A stretch of DNA of 43,255 nucleotides from contig JAESQF010000042.1 of NCBI GenBank assembly GCA_016765295.1, positions 5,908 through 49,162 of the forward strand. Reading direction: 5' to 3'. Made by a program: the position numbers and the translations under genes. A model generated the notes under the pieces. It ran no database searches, was not told where the DNA came from, and was given only the letters and a program-made list of their open reading frames with translations. The DNA is from Oleispira sp. (GTDB lineage: Bacteria; Pseudomonadota; Gammaproteobacteria; Pseudomonadales; Oceanobacteraceae). How positions within the stretch are numbered: the stretch's first letter is position 1; the number at the start of each line of letters is the position of its first letter. Shown piece by piece: positions 7,753-16,876 of this stretch.

Positions 7753-10380
7753 CTACGCTAATATTGATTTAAGTCGATAAATCTCTTCTAGTGCCTGTCT
7801 GGGAGTTAAGTCATCCACTGCTAGATTAGCGATGGCCAACTCAACCTCAGAAGGTCCTTGGGAGAACATATCTGATTGCATAGGGCTTCCTAAAGCAGGA
7901 GCCTCTAATACAGGATTGCTTAATGCAGGGGTTTCAGTAGGCAATGCTTTTACAGGGCTAGCAAAGCTTTCGTTTTCTAATAAACGCAGCTTATCTTTTG
8001 CCTGCTGAATAACCATTTTAGGTACACCAGCAAGTTGAGCAACTTGCAGGCCATAGCTTTGGCTTGCAGGGCCAGGTTCAACATTGTGCAAGAAAATAAT
8101 GCGTTCATCGTGTTCAGTCGCGGTTAGGTGAACGTTAACCACACAATCAATTTGCTCAGGCAGAGTGGTCATTTCAAAATAGTGGGTCGCGAACAAGGTC
8201 AATGCGTGAACTTCTTTTGCCAGATGCACCGCGGCTGCCCAAGCCAAAGATAGGCCATCAAAGGTACTGGTGCCACGGCCTACTTCATCCATCAAAACCA
8301 AGCTGTTAGGAGTCGCGTTGTGCAGAATATTAGCGGTTTCGGTCATTTCAACCATAAAAGTCGAACGGCCACCGGCTAAATCATCGGCGGAACCCATACG
8401 AGTGAATATTCTATCCACAGGCCCTATTACAGCGCTATCAGCAGGTACATAACTACCAATATAGGCTAGTAGTACGATGAGTGCATTTTGACGCATATAC
8501 GTCGATTTACCACCCATGTTCGGGCCGGTAATAATTAACATGCTTTGTTCTGGCTGTAGATTCAAGCCATTAGCAACGAAAGGATCATCAATAATTTCTT
8601 CAACCACCGGATGGCGGCCACCGACGATATTAATGCCACGTTCACTGACCAGTTTTGGAGCGCTGAATCTAAGTGTACTCGCGCGTTCGGCCAGGTTGAT
8701 TAATACGTCCAGTTCAGCAAGACCTGTGGCGGTATCTTGTAAACTGAATAAATCTTGTCCTAAGCGCGTCACTAGTTGCTCGTACAGATGCTTCTCGCGC
8801 GAAAGAGAGCGGCTCTTTGCGCTCAACGCTTTGTCTTCAAACTCTTTTAATTCTGGAGTAATAAAGCGCTCTGCATTTTTTAGCGTCTGGCGGCGTACAT
8901 ATTCAACTGGGGCCGCGTCAGATTGTGATCTGCTGATCTCGATGAAATAACCGTGGACGCGGTTGTAGCCAACTTTTAATGTTGAAAGGCCGGTTTTTTC
9001 TTTCTCTCTCTTTTCGATCTCTAATAAATGATCGCCGGCGTTTTGGTTGAGGGATCTAAGTTCATCGAGCTCTTCGTCATAGCCATTAGCGATGACGCCA
9101 CCATCACGGATAATGACCGGTGGGTTTTCAATAATTGCTTTTTGGAGTTCTTCTACCCACTGCGGATACTGCTTTATTAAAGCCGATAGCTCTTTCGCGC
9201 GTCCGGCGGACAGGCTTTCTAATAACTGCTGTAACTCCGGCAATCGAGCGAGAGCATCTCGTAGGCGAGCGAGATCTCGTGGGCGAGCCGAGCCCAGAGC
9301 AATACGGGATAAAATACGCTCGATATCCCCTATGCCTTTCAACTGCTGATGCAGTGGTTCCCAGTGATAATCATCAATAGATTCTGCGATCAATTGTTGG
9401 CGCTGTTGCAGGGTGTCTTGATTGCGAATGGGGCGGTTCAACCAGCGACGTAATAAGCGACTGCCCATGGCGGTTGCCGTTCTATCCATTACCCAAGCAA
9501 GAGTATGTTCATTATCCCCTTGCTGGTTAATATCAATTTCTAGATTTTTACGACTGGCAGGGTCAATGATGATGGCATCATCAGGCTGCTCAATTAATAA
9601 CGTACGCACATGAGGTAAACCGGTACGTTGAGTATCTTGGGCGTATTGTAAAAGAGCGCCAGCAGCCTGAATCGCAACGTGTAAATGCTCACAGCCAAAG
9701 CCGCGTAAATCTTTGGTTTTAAGTTGGGCGGTTAATAAACGAAACGCGGTATCCGATTCAAAATGCCAAGGCGCTTGAGATTTTGCCCCAGGGCGATTGG
9801 TTAACGCTGCCGGGAATGCTTGATCTTCGTTGTATAAAAGCTCAGCGGGCTTGATGCGTTCAAGCTCAGCTAATAAAGAATCTTCATTGGCTACTTCCAT
9901 CACCACAAAACGGCCAGAGCTGATATCCAGCATAGCGATGCCATAGACGTCGTCATCTTTAGCCTGCTTCTTTTTATTGACCGCGACCAATAAGTTATCA
10001 CGACGCTCATCTAAGAATGCTTCATCCGTTAGGGTGCCAGGGGTAATGACACGCACAACTTTGCGCTCAAGCGGACCTTTAGACGTAGCAGGGTCACCGA
10101 ATTGCTCTGCAATCCCGACGGAAACACCTAGGCGTACTAGCTTGCCGATATAACCTTCCGCCGCATGGTAAGGAATTCCGGCCATAGGAATGGGTTCGCC
10201 ACCACTATGGCCACGGGCAGTCAGTGTTATGTCTAATAAGCGAGAGGCATTACGCGCATCGTCATAAAAAAGCTCGTAAAAATCACCCATGCGATAAAAA
10301 AGCATGGTTTCTGGGATTTCAGCTTTAAGACGAAAATATTGCTGCATCATAGGGGTGTGGGTGGCTGCTGCTTTACTCAT
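7753..10380 (-). CDS. mutS: DNA mismatch repair protein MutS
   Basis: MutS recognises base mismatches and small loops, then recruits MutL in an ATP-dependent way. The mismatch-probing motif [11 protein letters not shown] (F34, E36) sits in the N-terminal domain. The lever and clamp region follows. The ABC-type ATPase has [14 protein letters not shown] as Walker A, the signature region [11 protein letters not shown], and [16 protein letters not shown] as Walker B. The length of 875 residues is normal. The C-terminus ends in the helix-turn-helix tetramerisation segment [17 protein letters not shown]. It is encoded opposite to recA, with a 397-base gap between them and no cinA homologue. Confidence 0.98.
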   Translation of the reverse strand: MSKAAATHTPMMQQYFRLKAEIPETMLFYRMGDFYELFYDDARNASRLLDITLTARGHSGGEPIPMAGIPYHAAEGYIGKLVRLGVSVGIAEQFGDPATSKGPLERKVVRVITPGTLTDEAFLDERRDNLLVAVNKKKQAKDDDVYGIAMLDISSGRFVVMEVANEDSLLAELERIKPAELLYNEDQAFPAALTNRPGAKSQAPWHFESDTAFRLLTAQLKTKDLRGFGCEHLHVAIQAAGALLQYAQDTQRTGLPHVRTLLIEQPDDAIIIDPASRKNLEIDINQQGDNEHTLAWVMDRTATAMGSRLLRRWLNRPIRNQDTLQQRQQLIAESIDDYHWEPLHQQLKGIGDIERILSRIALGSARPRDLARLRDALARLPELQQLLESLSAGRAKELSALIKQYPQWVEELQKAIIENPPVIIRDGGVIANGYDEELDELRSLNQNAGDHLLEIEKREKEKTGLSTLKVGYNRVHGYFIEISRSQSDAAPVEYVRRQTLKNAERFITPELKEFEDKALSAKSRSLSREKHLYEQLVTRLGQDLFSLQDTATGLAELDVLINLAERASTLRFSAPKLVSERGINIVGGRHPVVEEIIDDPFVANGLNLQPEQSMLIITGPNMGGKSTYMRQNALIVLLAYIGSYVPADSAVIGPVDRIFTRMGSADDLAGGRSTFMVEMTETANILHNATPNSLVLMDEVGRGTSTFDGLSLAWAAAVHLAKEVHALTLFATHYFEMTTLPEQIDCVVNVHLTATEHDERIIFLHNVEPGPASQSYGLQVAQLAGVPKMVIQQAKDKLRLLENESFASPVKALPTETPALSNPVLEAPALGSPMQSDMFSQGPSEVELAIANLAVDDLTPRQALEEIYRLKSILA

Positions 10381-10673
10381 ATCCGCGCTGAAATCCTAAA
10401 TCAAAATATTAAAAAACAGCATTGTAAGTGATTGTGGGGCAATTGAACAAAGCATCTGTGTAATGCAATTCAGTAAAGTTATTACAAATGACAACTTAAA
10501 TACTAAAAAGTACTGTTTAGATGAGGGAGTAGTACTGGATAAAACACTGTATATATTGTCTTATCTTAAGAGGAATTGGACCGTTATAAAAATAACTATG
10601 ACTTTGAGATGCATGTACCATGGTGTCTGTAGAGGTTTTGATTGTTTTTTTTGTAAAAAAACAAGATTATGAC

Positions 10674-10703
10674 TTGGCCAACCTCGTTAGCTATGCTTAA
10701 ATA
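10674..10703 (+). promoter_or_regulatory. Putative recA promoter
   Basis: TTGGCC at 10674-10679 and TAAATA at 10698-10703 are separated by 18 bp. The -35 match is weak. The LexA box starts one base after the -10 element and would block initiation. This is inference from spacing and from the operator position. Confidence 0.5.
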
Positions 10704-10719
10704 CTGGTTAAATCTACAG
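10704..10719. promoter_or_regulatory. LexA (SOS) box of recA
   Basis: CTGGTTAAATCTACAG fits the gammaproteobacterial SOS consensus CTG-N10-CAG, flanked by TA on the left and TG on the right. It lies 58 bases upstream of the recA start codon and overlaps the predicted transcription start, as expected for LexA repression. Confidence 0.8.
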
Positions 10720-10777
10720 TGAAGCAAAAGATGGTTAGAACGATCTGATCATTCAGACTTATTAAAGGAACGTCATA

Positions 10778-11884
10778 ATGGATGCGAATAAACAAAAAGC
10801 ACTTGATGCAGCACTAAGCCAGATTGAGCGTCAATTCGGTAAAGGTTCCATTATGAAAATGGGCGATCACCCGCGTGAGGCGATGCCGACAGTATCAACC
10901 GGTTCTTTAACTCTGGATGTCGCATTGGGTATAGGTGGCTTACCTTATGGCCGTATTGTTGAAGTCTATGGTCCAGAGAGTTCGGGTAAAACAACGTTAT
11001 GCTTATCGATAATGGCGCAAGCACAAAAGCAAGGTAAGACGGTTGCAATTATTGATGCTGAGCATGCACTTGATCCGCTATACGCAGAAAAGCTGGGAAT
11101 TAATCTAGACACTTTATTAGTTTCTCAGCCAGATACCGGTGAGCAAGGTTTAGAAATTACTGATAACTTAGTACGTTCTGGTGCGGTTGATGTGATCGTC
11201 ATTGACTCTGTTGCAGCGTTAACGCCTAAGGCTGAAATTGAAGGCGATATGGGAGACCACCATGTTGGCTTGCAAGCTCGCTTAATGTCGCAGGCTTTGC
11301 GTAAGCTGACTGCTAACGTAAAAAACAATAATTGTTTGGTGATTTTCATTAACCAAATTCGTATGAAGATTGGTGTGATGTTTGGTAATCCTGAAACTAC
11401 TACCGGTGGTAATGCGCTTAAGTTTTACTCTTCAGTTCGTTTAGACATTCGTCGCACAGGTGCGGTTAAGCAAGGCGATGAAGTCACAGGTAATGAAACA
11501 CGAGTAAAAGTTGTTAAGAACAAGGTAGCTCCTCCATTTAGACAAGCTGAATTCCAGATTCTATACGGTGAAGGTATTTACCATATGGGTGAAGTGATTG
11601 ATCTGGGTGTTAAATGCGGCTTAGTGGATAAGTCTGGCGCTTGGTATGCTTATCAAGGTGATAAGATTGGCCAGGGTAAGGCTAATGCGGCAAAATTCTT
11701 GCAAGAAAATCCTGCGATTGCTGAAACGATTGAAGCAGAAATTCGTAACCAATTGCTTTCTAGTCAGCTGCCAGAGGATGAAGAAGGCAAAGCAAAAGAT
11801 AGTGCAAAGGATAGTGCCAAAGACAGCGGAAAAACAAAATCAAAGGCCAAAGGTGAAGATGCAGCAGAAATTGCTGAATCTTAA
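10778..11884 (+). CDS. recA: Recombinase A
   Basis: RecA forms filaments on single-stranded DNA, catalyses strand exchange and triggers LexA self-cleavage. Walker A is GPESSGKTT at residues 65-73. The L1/L2 DNA-binding region contains [27 protein letters not shown], seen here as the contiguous family core around NQIRMKIG. The length of 368 residues is slightly long. The excess is a C-terminal tail with three imperfect KDSA repeats followed by Lys/Ala residues, encoded by imperfect 12-bp DNA repeats near 11791-11835. A LexA box lies upstream. recX follows after 27 bases. Confidence 0.98.
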   Translation: MDANKQKALDAALSQIERQFGKGSIMKMGDHPREAMPTVSTGSLTLDVALGIGGLPYGRIVEVYGPESSGKTTLCLSIMAQAQKQGKTVAIIDAEHALDPLYAEKLGINLDTLLVSQPDTGEQGLEITDNLVRSGAVDVIVIDSVAALTPKAEIEGDMGDHHVGLQARLMSQALRKLTANVKNNNCLVIFINQIRMKIGVMFGNPETTTGGNALKFYSSVRLDIRRTGAVKQGDEVTGNETRVKVVKNKVAPPFRQAEFQILYGEGIYHMGEVIDLGVKCGLVDKSGAWYAYQGDKIGQGKANAAKFLQENPAIAETIEAEIRNQLLSSQLPEDEEGKAKDSAKDSAKDSGKTKSKAKGEDAAEIAES

Positions 11885-11911
11885 GTTGTATTTTGTTTAG
11901 GGTAGATCAGC

Positions 11912-12302
11912 ATGTTTACGAAATACTCTAATAGCGCTAAAACAGCAGGCTTCTCTAAGCCTGCTGAGTTATCTGATAGCGAATTACGTGTGGCAGCCAT
12001 TAACTTGTTGTCACGTCGTGAATACTCCCGTCATGAGCTTTTTCAAAAGCTCGAGCCCCGCAGTAAAAATGAAACTCAGGTCCCCCTACTATTAGATAAG
12101 CTTATCGAATCTGGTTATCAAAGTGATGAGCTTGGATACCGATTGGTTCCAGCTGGCTTACGAGTGTGGTTTAAAGAAGTCTCAATCGTTGGATTTTGCT
12201 GATTATAAAGACAAGCAAAAACTGTTTCGTTACCTCGCCTACCGAGGTTTTGCCATGGATCAAATCCAATATGCCATTGAGCAGTATCAGCACAGCGACT
12301 AA
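11912..12302 (+). pseudogene. recX: Regulatory protein RecX, broken by internal deletion and frameshift
   Basis: RecX inhibits RecA filaments and normally follows recA. The N-terminal half is clear in one frame: LRVAAINLLSRREYSRHELFQKL through LIESGYQSDE. From about 12130 homology continues in another frame as SLDTDWFQLAYECGLKK, then KLFRYLAYRGFAMDQIQYAIEQ, ending at a stop at 12302. Compared with E. coli RecX, about 40 residues between the SDE and DTDW segments (the second three-helix repeat) are missing and the frame is shifted. The first frame alone gives a 96-residue protein with an unrelated tail. A deletion of about 120 bases that is not a multiple of three explains this; an assembly error is possible. 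Confidence 0.8.
11944..11965 (+). promoter_or_regulatory. Perfect hairpin at the recA-recX junction
   Basis: AGCAGGCTT and AAGCCTGCT form a perfect nine-base-pair stem around a CTCT loop. It lies 60 bases after the recA stop and inside the first codons of the recX frame. No T-run follows, so it is not a standard intrinsic terminator. In E. coli a hairpin between recA and recX limits read-through; a similar attenuating or mRNA-stabilising role is inferred. Confidence 0.5.
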
Positions 12303-12474
12303 CTCAGCAGCCTAAGAAATATTTGATTTTTAGAACAGGCGCACAAAGTTAAAATTATTATTGTGCACTTATCTCGCTTTTAGACTCATACCATTGACTT
12401 ACATTCGTCAAAAAACCAATATCGGCAACAGATAAAAATTAATTGAGCAGCCTATCAATGTAGAGGCTAGGGAG

Positions 12475-13527
12475 ATGGATATGCCACTATTGCCACAGGT
12501 AGCGATATCTTTTGTACGCATACTGTATCAATTTTGGTTGCAGCAAGGGATTTCCAAGCAGGTATTAGATGATGTACTCGGTATAGATATTGACGAGCAA
12601 AAAACGGCTAAATTTGGCATCTCTAGTAATCACTTGGCGTTACTGCATAGAGCCGCAAATGCTGCGACAACTGATCGGATATTAGCAATACGTTTAGGAC
12701 AATATATTGCTGAAAAAGATCTTGAGTTGGAAAAGGTCGTTCGTTATGCGGATAATTTATATCACGGTTTAAGTGCTATGGCTGAGCGCTCTAAGGTTAT
12801 TTCAGAATCAGGCTATTTTATTTTGTTGGCGCAAGATAATGGGCGCCATGCTTTGAAGTTTAAAGCGCATGATGAAATTGATTTTAGCAGTCAGCAGCAA
12901 GATATGGTTTTCTCAACCGTTTTAAGCTGGATCGAAAAAACACATAGGGGAAGCTCTGAGTATATTTATTACCATTTTGATAAGAAAATAGCCACGCTGG
13001 AAGAGTATGAGAATCTTTTAAATTGTAAGCTAATTGCTGATGATCAGGTCTATATTGAAATAGATGTGAAATTATTAGCAGTCGATAATATAAATAAAAA
13101 TACTAAGCTATTTGAAAAATCAATTCAGAAAACCAATAAGGTAATTGTTAAGCGACAGCAGCGCTTGGATTTGTACGTGCAGGTTGCTGAATGTATTGGG
13201 AAATCTTTATTAACAGGTAATGCGCAGCAAGAAAATATTGCAGAGCAGTTAAATATAAGTGTTAGAAATTTGCAGCGTCGTTTAAAAGAAGCGGGGACAA
13301 GTTATCAATCAATATTGGATGAGAGTCGCGAGGCCTTGGCGTTAAAATTAATTAACAATGCCGAACTTCCATTGTATGAAGTGGCTTATAAAGTAGGGTT
13401 TACTGAACCGAGTGCCTTTTATAAAGCCTTTAAGCGCTGGACTGGAAAACGCCCTGGAGATTATCGCCAAGACGTAATGCAATCTAAAAAAGAGCGACCT
13501 AGTGAAGTTTTAAGCGTGGTCGAATAA
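12475..13527 (+). CDS. AraC family transcriptional regulator
   Basis: This 350-residue protein has an N-terminal Arabinose_bd-like sensor region (about 20-200) and a C-terminal AraC/XylS DNA-binding domain with two helix-turn-helix units. The second unit is clear: [32 protein letters not shown] is the classic AraC signature, here read around [15 protein letters not shown]. The first unit is [19 protein letters not shown]. Regulators of this subtype (OruR/ArgR-like) often control catabolic genes nearby. The neighbour is a convergent NADH dehydrogenase gene whose 3' end overlaps it by 29 bases. The start could be ATG 12475 or ATG 12481. The ligand is unknown. Confidence 0.88.
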   Translation: MDMPLLPQVAISFVRILYQFWLQQGISKQVLDDVLGIDIDEQKTAKFGISSNHLALLHRAANAATTDRILAIRLGQYIAEKDLELEKVVRYADNLYHGLSAMAERSKVISESGYFILLAQDNGRHALKFKAHDEIDFSSQQQDMVFSTVLSWIEKTHRGSSEYIYYHFDKKIATLEEYENLLNCKLIADDQVYIEIDVKLLAVDNINKNTKLFEKSIQKTNKVIVKRQQRLDLYVQVAECIGKSLLTGNAQQENIAEQLNISVRNLQRRLKEAGTSYQSILDESREALALKLINNAELPLYEVAYKVGFTEPSAFYKAFKRWTGKRPGDYRQDVMQSKKERPSEVLSVVE

Positions 13528-14785
13528 CTTTATTTATATGACCAACCAGAGATAATAGAATGGTATGGAATAAACCGTGTAGCGCAACTTGGTGCATACG
13601 GTACAGCGATACATAAACAATACGAGCAAGGCGACCTTCAATCATCATCGAGCCTTTACTTAGGTTGCCCATTAAACTTCCTACCGTGCTGTAGCGACTA
13701 AGAGAGATCAAAGAACCTTTATCGCGATAGATAAAATCGCTTGGCTTTTTACCGGCCCGAAGACTGATGAGTACTTTTAGCAAATGGCTTGCTTGCTGGT
13801 GTGCCGCTTGTGCGCGAGGAGGAACCGCTTTGCCATCCTTTTGTAGGGAAAAAGCACAATCACCAATAGCAAAAATATTATCATCAAGGGTGGTTTGCAG
13901 GCTTCCTTTAACCGCAAGCTGATTTGAGCGATTGGTTTCTAAGCCATCAATATTAGCTAAGAAATTGGGTGCTTTAACCCCCGCAGCCCATACTTTTAGT
14001 TTTGCCTCGATCACAGCACCAGACTTGGTTACAAAGCCTTCTTTAGTGACTTCAGTAACCATCGTATTGGTTAGTACATCGACCCCAAGATTTTCTAGTT
14101 CACGTTTTGCTGAATTAGATATTCTGCGTGGCAATGCCGGTAAAATCTGTGGACCCGCTTCAATCAAAGAGACTTTTAACTTATCTGTTTTAAATTGGCT
14201 CATGTTATAGCTAGCCAATGCTTCGGTGGTATTATAAAGCTCTGCAGAAAGTTCAACTCCGGTTGCCCCAGCGCCGACGATGGCAATGCTTAGCTCTGCT
14301 GGATTATTGCTGGCATTCGCCTTAATGAATTGGTTTAATAATTTTTGATGAAAAACTTCTGCTTGTTGGCGGCCATCCAAGAAATAGCAATGCTCTGCGG
14401 CGCCTTTAGTACCAAAGTCGTTGGTAACGCTGCCTAGGGCTATAACAAGTTGGTCGTAATTGATTTGACGCGTAGGCAATATTTCTTCATCTTCATCAAA
14501 GATAGCCGCAAGCTCAATGGCTTGATTCTCACGATTAAGGTCAGACATTCTGCCCAGCTGGAAACTAAAACCGTGTTTTTTACCGTGGGCTTGGTAATTT
14601 AATTCGTCAATACCTGAATCAAGAGCGCCGGTTGCAACTTCATGTAATAGTGGTTTCCACAAATGAGTATGATTAGCATCTACAAGGCAAATTTCAGCTT
14701 TTCCTTTTTTGCCCCATTTGTGACCTAGTTGGGTTGCGAGCTCTAAGCCTCCCGCACCACCGCCAACAATAACTATTTTATGCAC
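13499..14785 (-). CDS. ndh: Type II NADH dehydrogenase (NDH-2)
   Basis: NDH-2 is a single-subunit, non-proton-pumping flavoprotein that passes electrons from NADH to quinone at the inner face of the membrane. The FAD-binding motif is [11 protein letters not shown] at residues 7-17 and the NADH-binding motif [12 protein letters not shown] at 169-180. NIFAIGDCA near residue 310 is the second FAD contact. The length of 428 residues and the hydrophobic C-terminal helix region ([15 protein letters not shown]) fit membrane anchoring. The 3' end overlaps the AraC gene by 29 bases in convergent orientation. Other pyridine nucleotide disulfide oxidoreductases are less likely because no redox-active cysteine pair is present. 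Confidence 0.9.
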   Translation of the reverse strand: MHKIVIVGGGAGGLELATQLGHKWGKKGKAEICLVDANHTHLWKPLLHEVATGALDSGIDELNYQAHGKKHGFSFQLGRMSDLNRENQAIELAAIFDEDEEILPTRQINYDQLVIALGSVTNDFGTKGAAEHCYFLDGRQQAEVFHQKLLNQFIKANASNNPAELSIAIVGAGATGVELSAELYNTTEALASYNMSQFKTDKLKVSLIEAGPQILPALPRRISNSAKRELENLGVDVLTNTMVTEVTKEGFVTKSGAVIEAKLKVWAAGVKAPNFLANIDGLETNRSNQLAVKGSLQTTLDDNIFAIGDCAFSLQKDGKAVPPRAQAAHQQASHLLKVLISLRAGKKPSDFIYRDKGSLISLSRYSTVGSLMGNLSKGSMMIEGRLARIVYVSLYRMHQVALHGLFHTILLSLVGHINKVIRPRLKLH

Positions 14786-14858
14786 GATGAAATCCTATAA
14801 AGGTAAAATTGCGCGCATTATATCCGACAAAGCGGCCAGTGTGGGTTTCAAGGTCGTG

Positions 14859-15299
14859 TTATTTCAGTTGGGCTAGTAAAACCCGGCAAGATTTCTGATT
14901 TAGCGCTTCTTCCGCGCTATAAATTGTTAATTGATCGCACTGCCTAAGTGAAGTTAATAATAACTCGTCATAATCGCTATTATCTAAGCGTAAAATAACT
15001 TGGGCAAATTCATTGTAGAGCACGGCTAAATTAGGCTGGGCCTTAAGGGCTTGTTGAAATAATTTGATGGTTCTTGCTTCATTTGCGCCATACGTTATAC
15101 GGCCAACGAAATTACCTACGCGCTCAATAATACCCGCATCAATACCTGCGAGCATGGCGCTGTAGAGTGGGTTGTCGGGGTATTCTTCATGTAATTTTTT
15201 TAGATTTCTTTGAGTCGGGCCCAGTAAACCTGATGCGGTTGCTGCGGGAGTTGACATTAAATCAAGGCGTCGAGCTTTTATAAGTACCTTACTAAGCAT
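14859..15299 (-). CDS. TPR-like protein, probably the truncated 3' part of a host gene
   Basis: The 146-residue product begins MLSKVLIKARRLD and continues GLLGPTQRNLKKLHEEYPDNP and ARTIKLFQQALKAQPNLAVLYNEFAQVIL, a TPR-like helical repeat pattern. There is no signal peptide, and family-like sequence starts almost at residue 8. An in-frame stop lies three codons upstream. The 5' end abuts the recombinase island within a few dozen bases. I infer that the island displaced the original N-terminal part, leaving a short frame with a chance start. Function is unknown; a periplasmic repeat protein is plausible for the intact gene. It could also be a complete small protein. Confidence 0.55.
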   Translation of the reverse strand: MLSKVLIKARRLDLMSTPAATASGLLGPTQRNLKKLHEEYPDNPLYSAMLAGIDAGIIERVGNFVGRITYGANEARTIKLFQQALKAQPNLAVLYNEFAQVILRLDNSDYDELLLTSLRQCDQLTIYSAEEALNQKSCRVLLAQLK

Positions 15300-15407
15300 A
15301 CTAATTTATAGTAAATATCTGCATTATGTAATTGGTTTTAGTGCTGTACTTAAAGAAAATCATAGGCTAATATTTTTAGTAGGTACCTATACTAATTAGT
15401 ACTAGTA
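15299..15407. other. Palindrome cluster at the island edge, candidate attachment or operator region
   Basis: Four short inverted repeats lie between the truncated host gene and the first recombinase: TACTA/TAGTA with a five-base spacer at 15299-15313, TAGGTACCTA at 15380-15389, TACTAATTAGTA at 15390-15401 and TACTAGTA at 15400-15407. The TACTAAT motif recurs at 15299 and 15390. Repeated palindromic motifs next to tyrosine recombinases suggest core or arm sites for recombination, or autoregulatory operators. A matching right-hand copy was not found in the window. Confidence 0.4.
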
Positions 15408-15424
15408 AGTGATTTTTTAAATAT

Positions 15425-16876
15425 ATGAATTGTTATTATCAAATAGAATATATCTATACTAAAGATTTCCCAAGTCGGGCAGTTCCACTTGTTATTCTTT
15501 CTAATGGCAAGCCAGGGTATGTTATTAACCAATGGATCTATTGGTTGATCAAGAGAGGTATGCCCGTTAATTCCTTACAATCTCACATCAACAGAGTTAT
15601 GCAGATATATGAATACCATGCTATAAAATATCGAAATAAAGCTTTAACTAAAAACCAAGCTGAGAATTTGTTAGCGGATTTCCTTAATTCAAAGATTCTT
15701 GGTGATTCAGATATGAAATGGTCACCAAATCCAAAAAGAGCAACACTACAAGGCTATGTTGATACGATAACTAAGTTTGATGAATGGCATTCAACTTTTC
15801 ATAGTGCTGAACGCCTTAATCCTTCAGAAACAAAGTTCATGACTAATATCGAAATCTATTTTGATTTCCAACGAAGAACAAAGTGGGATGCCATGTTACA
15901 TTTGTTCCCGTCTAGACCACATAAGAAGAAAGAACGAAAAATAGAACTTACCCTAAATCACTCTAGATTTAAACTCGCAAACAGAAAAATTCCAAAAGCT
16001 TTCCCTATTGATCGATTTGTTGATTTGATTGAATGTACCTCAAACCCAAGAGATCAAATGTTGTGGCTCTTGATGGGAGGGGGCTCTCTTCGCCAAAGTG
16101 AGCTTTTGAACTTGTTCTATGACGACAATCGTGGGACTGACTTAGAGGGTTGTACTCGAATTAGACTGGCTGATCCAGAGGAAGGTGAATACACTTGGTC
16201 ACGAAATGGAGAGTTAATAACAGGATCTCGCGCCCAGTTTTTAGATGAAGAGTACTGCAATGAGAAATTTAAAAGAACTAGGGCTGAGTTATATAAACTG
16301 AAGCCTAGAACACTTGGCGTAAAGGGACGTGATCATTCTGGCTGGAAAGGGATGACTTTCTCGGACGGCGGCGTTACGGAAGTGGAAGCAGATGGTCGGA
16401 TCTCAAATATCAATGAAATGTTCTGGATCGATCAAAGAATGGGAATACGCTTTCAGCAAGCGTTTGAAGAATACGCAAATAATAACTTTTATGGTAAATC
16501 ATCTAAGTGGCCCTACCATCCTTGGATGTTCATTACGGTAGAAAAAGGCAAAAACTTTGGTATGCCTATGCAACTAAGAGCTTTAAATAGAGCATGGAAA
16601 AGGGCTTTGAGCAGGATTGGTATGGATAATTGCGGATTAGGCCCTCATAGCTTACGCCATATGTATGGTTACTATGCTGCATCGATTCTAAGATTGCCAA
16701 TAGAGACTACTAAAGTGTTAATGCATCATGCTTCTGTAACTTCTACCGAAGTTTATTATCATTTAAGTAATACCGCGGTAAGGAAAGAGCTCGAAAAAGC
16801 ACATGCAGACAATTCAATTTTAAATAACATTATTTTACCTGGCGTTAGTAAACCTGTTATACCTTGGAGTATTTAA
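15425..16876 (+). CDS. gmtY: Gamma-mobile-trio recombinase GmtY (tyrosine recombinase)
   Basis: This 483-residue protein is a complete tyrosine recombinase. The catalytic set is visible as R223 (GGGSLRQSELL), H408 and R411 (PHSLRHMYGYY), H434/H435 (LMHHASV) and Y444/Y445 (STEVYYHLS). The N-terminal part (about 40-170) is the core-binding-like domain. It is the first gene of a three-gene set with a 1215-residue recombinase and a 240-residue partner, which matches the GMT module known from Vibrio and other gammaproteobacteria. There it mobilises islands carrying defence and toxin genes. Its stop overlaps the start of the next gene, so the trio is co-translated. The gene name rests on architecture and order. 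Confidence 0.85.
   Translation: MNCYYQIEYIYTKDFPSRAVPLVILSNGKPGYVINQWIYWLIKRGMPVNSLQSHINRVMQIYEYHAIKYRNKALTKNQAENLLADFLNSKILGDSDMKWSPNPKRATLQGYVDTITKFDEWHSTFHSAERLNPSETKFMTNIEIYFDFQRRTKWDAMLHLFPSRPHKKKERKIELTLNHSRFKLANRKIPKAFPIDRFVDLIECTSNPRDQMLWLLMGGGSLRQSELLNLFYDDNRGTDLEGCTRIRLADPEEGEYTWSRNGELITGSRAQFLDEEYCNEKFKRTRAELYKLKPRTLGVKGRDHSGWKGMTFSDGGVTEVEADGRISNINEMFWIDQRMGIRFQQAFEEYANNNFYGKSSKWPYHPWMFITVEKGKNFGMPMQLRALNRAWKRALSRIGMDNCGLGPHSLRHMYGYYAASILRLPIETTKVLMHHASVTSTEVYYHLSNTAVRKELEKAHADNSILNNIILPGVSKPVIPWSI

Larger units (their letters stand above)
10381..10777. other. mutS-recA divergent intergenic region
   Basis: This 397-base gap separates the mutS and recA starts. It carries the recA control region at its right end. 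A possible 69-codon frame at 10463-10672 has no ribosome binding site and no recognisable content, so it is not called. A half-site-like AT-rich stretch, ACTGTATATATTGTC, lies near 10546-10560 and resembles half of a LexA box. Confidence 0.5.

Noticed and set aside
10546..10560. ACTGTATATATTGTC as a second LexA box of recA
   Set aside because: The left half fits but the right half lacks CAG; the site at 10704-10719 is a full match and better placed.
10463..10672. 69-codon open frame between mutS and recA
   Set aside because: No ribosome binding site, atypical composition and no family-like pattern; the region is better explained as control DNA.
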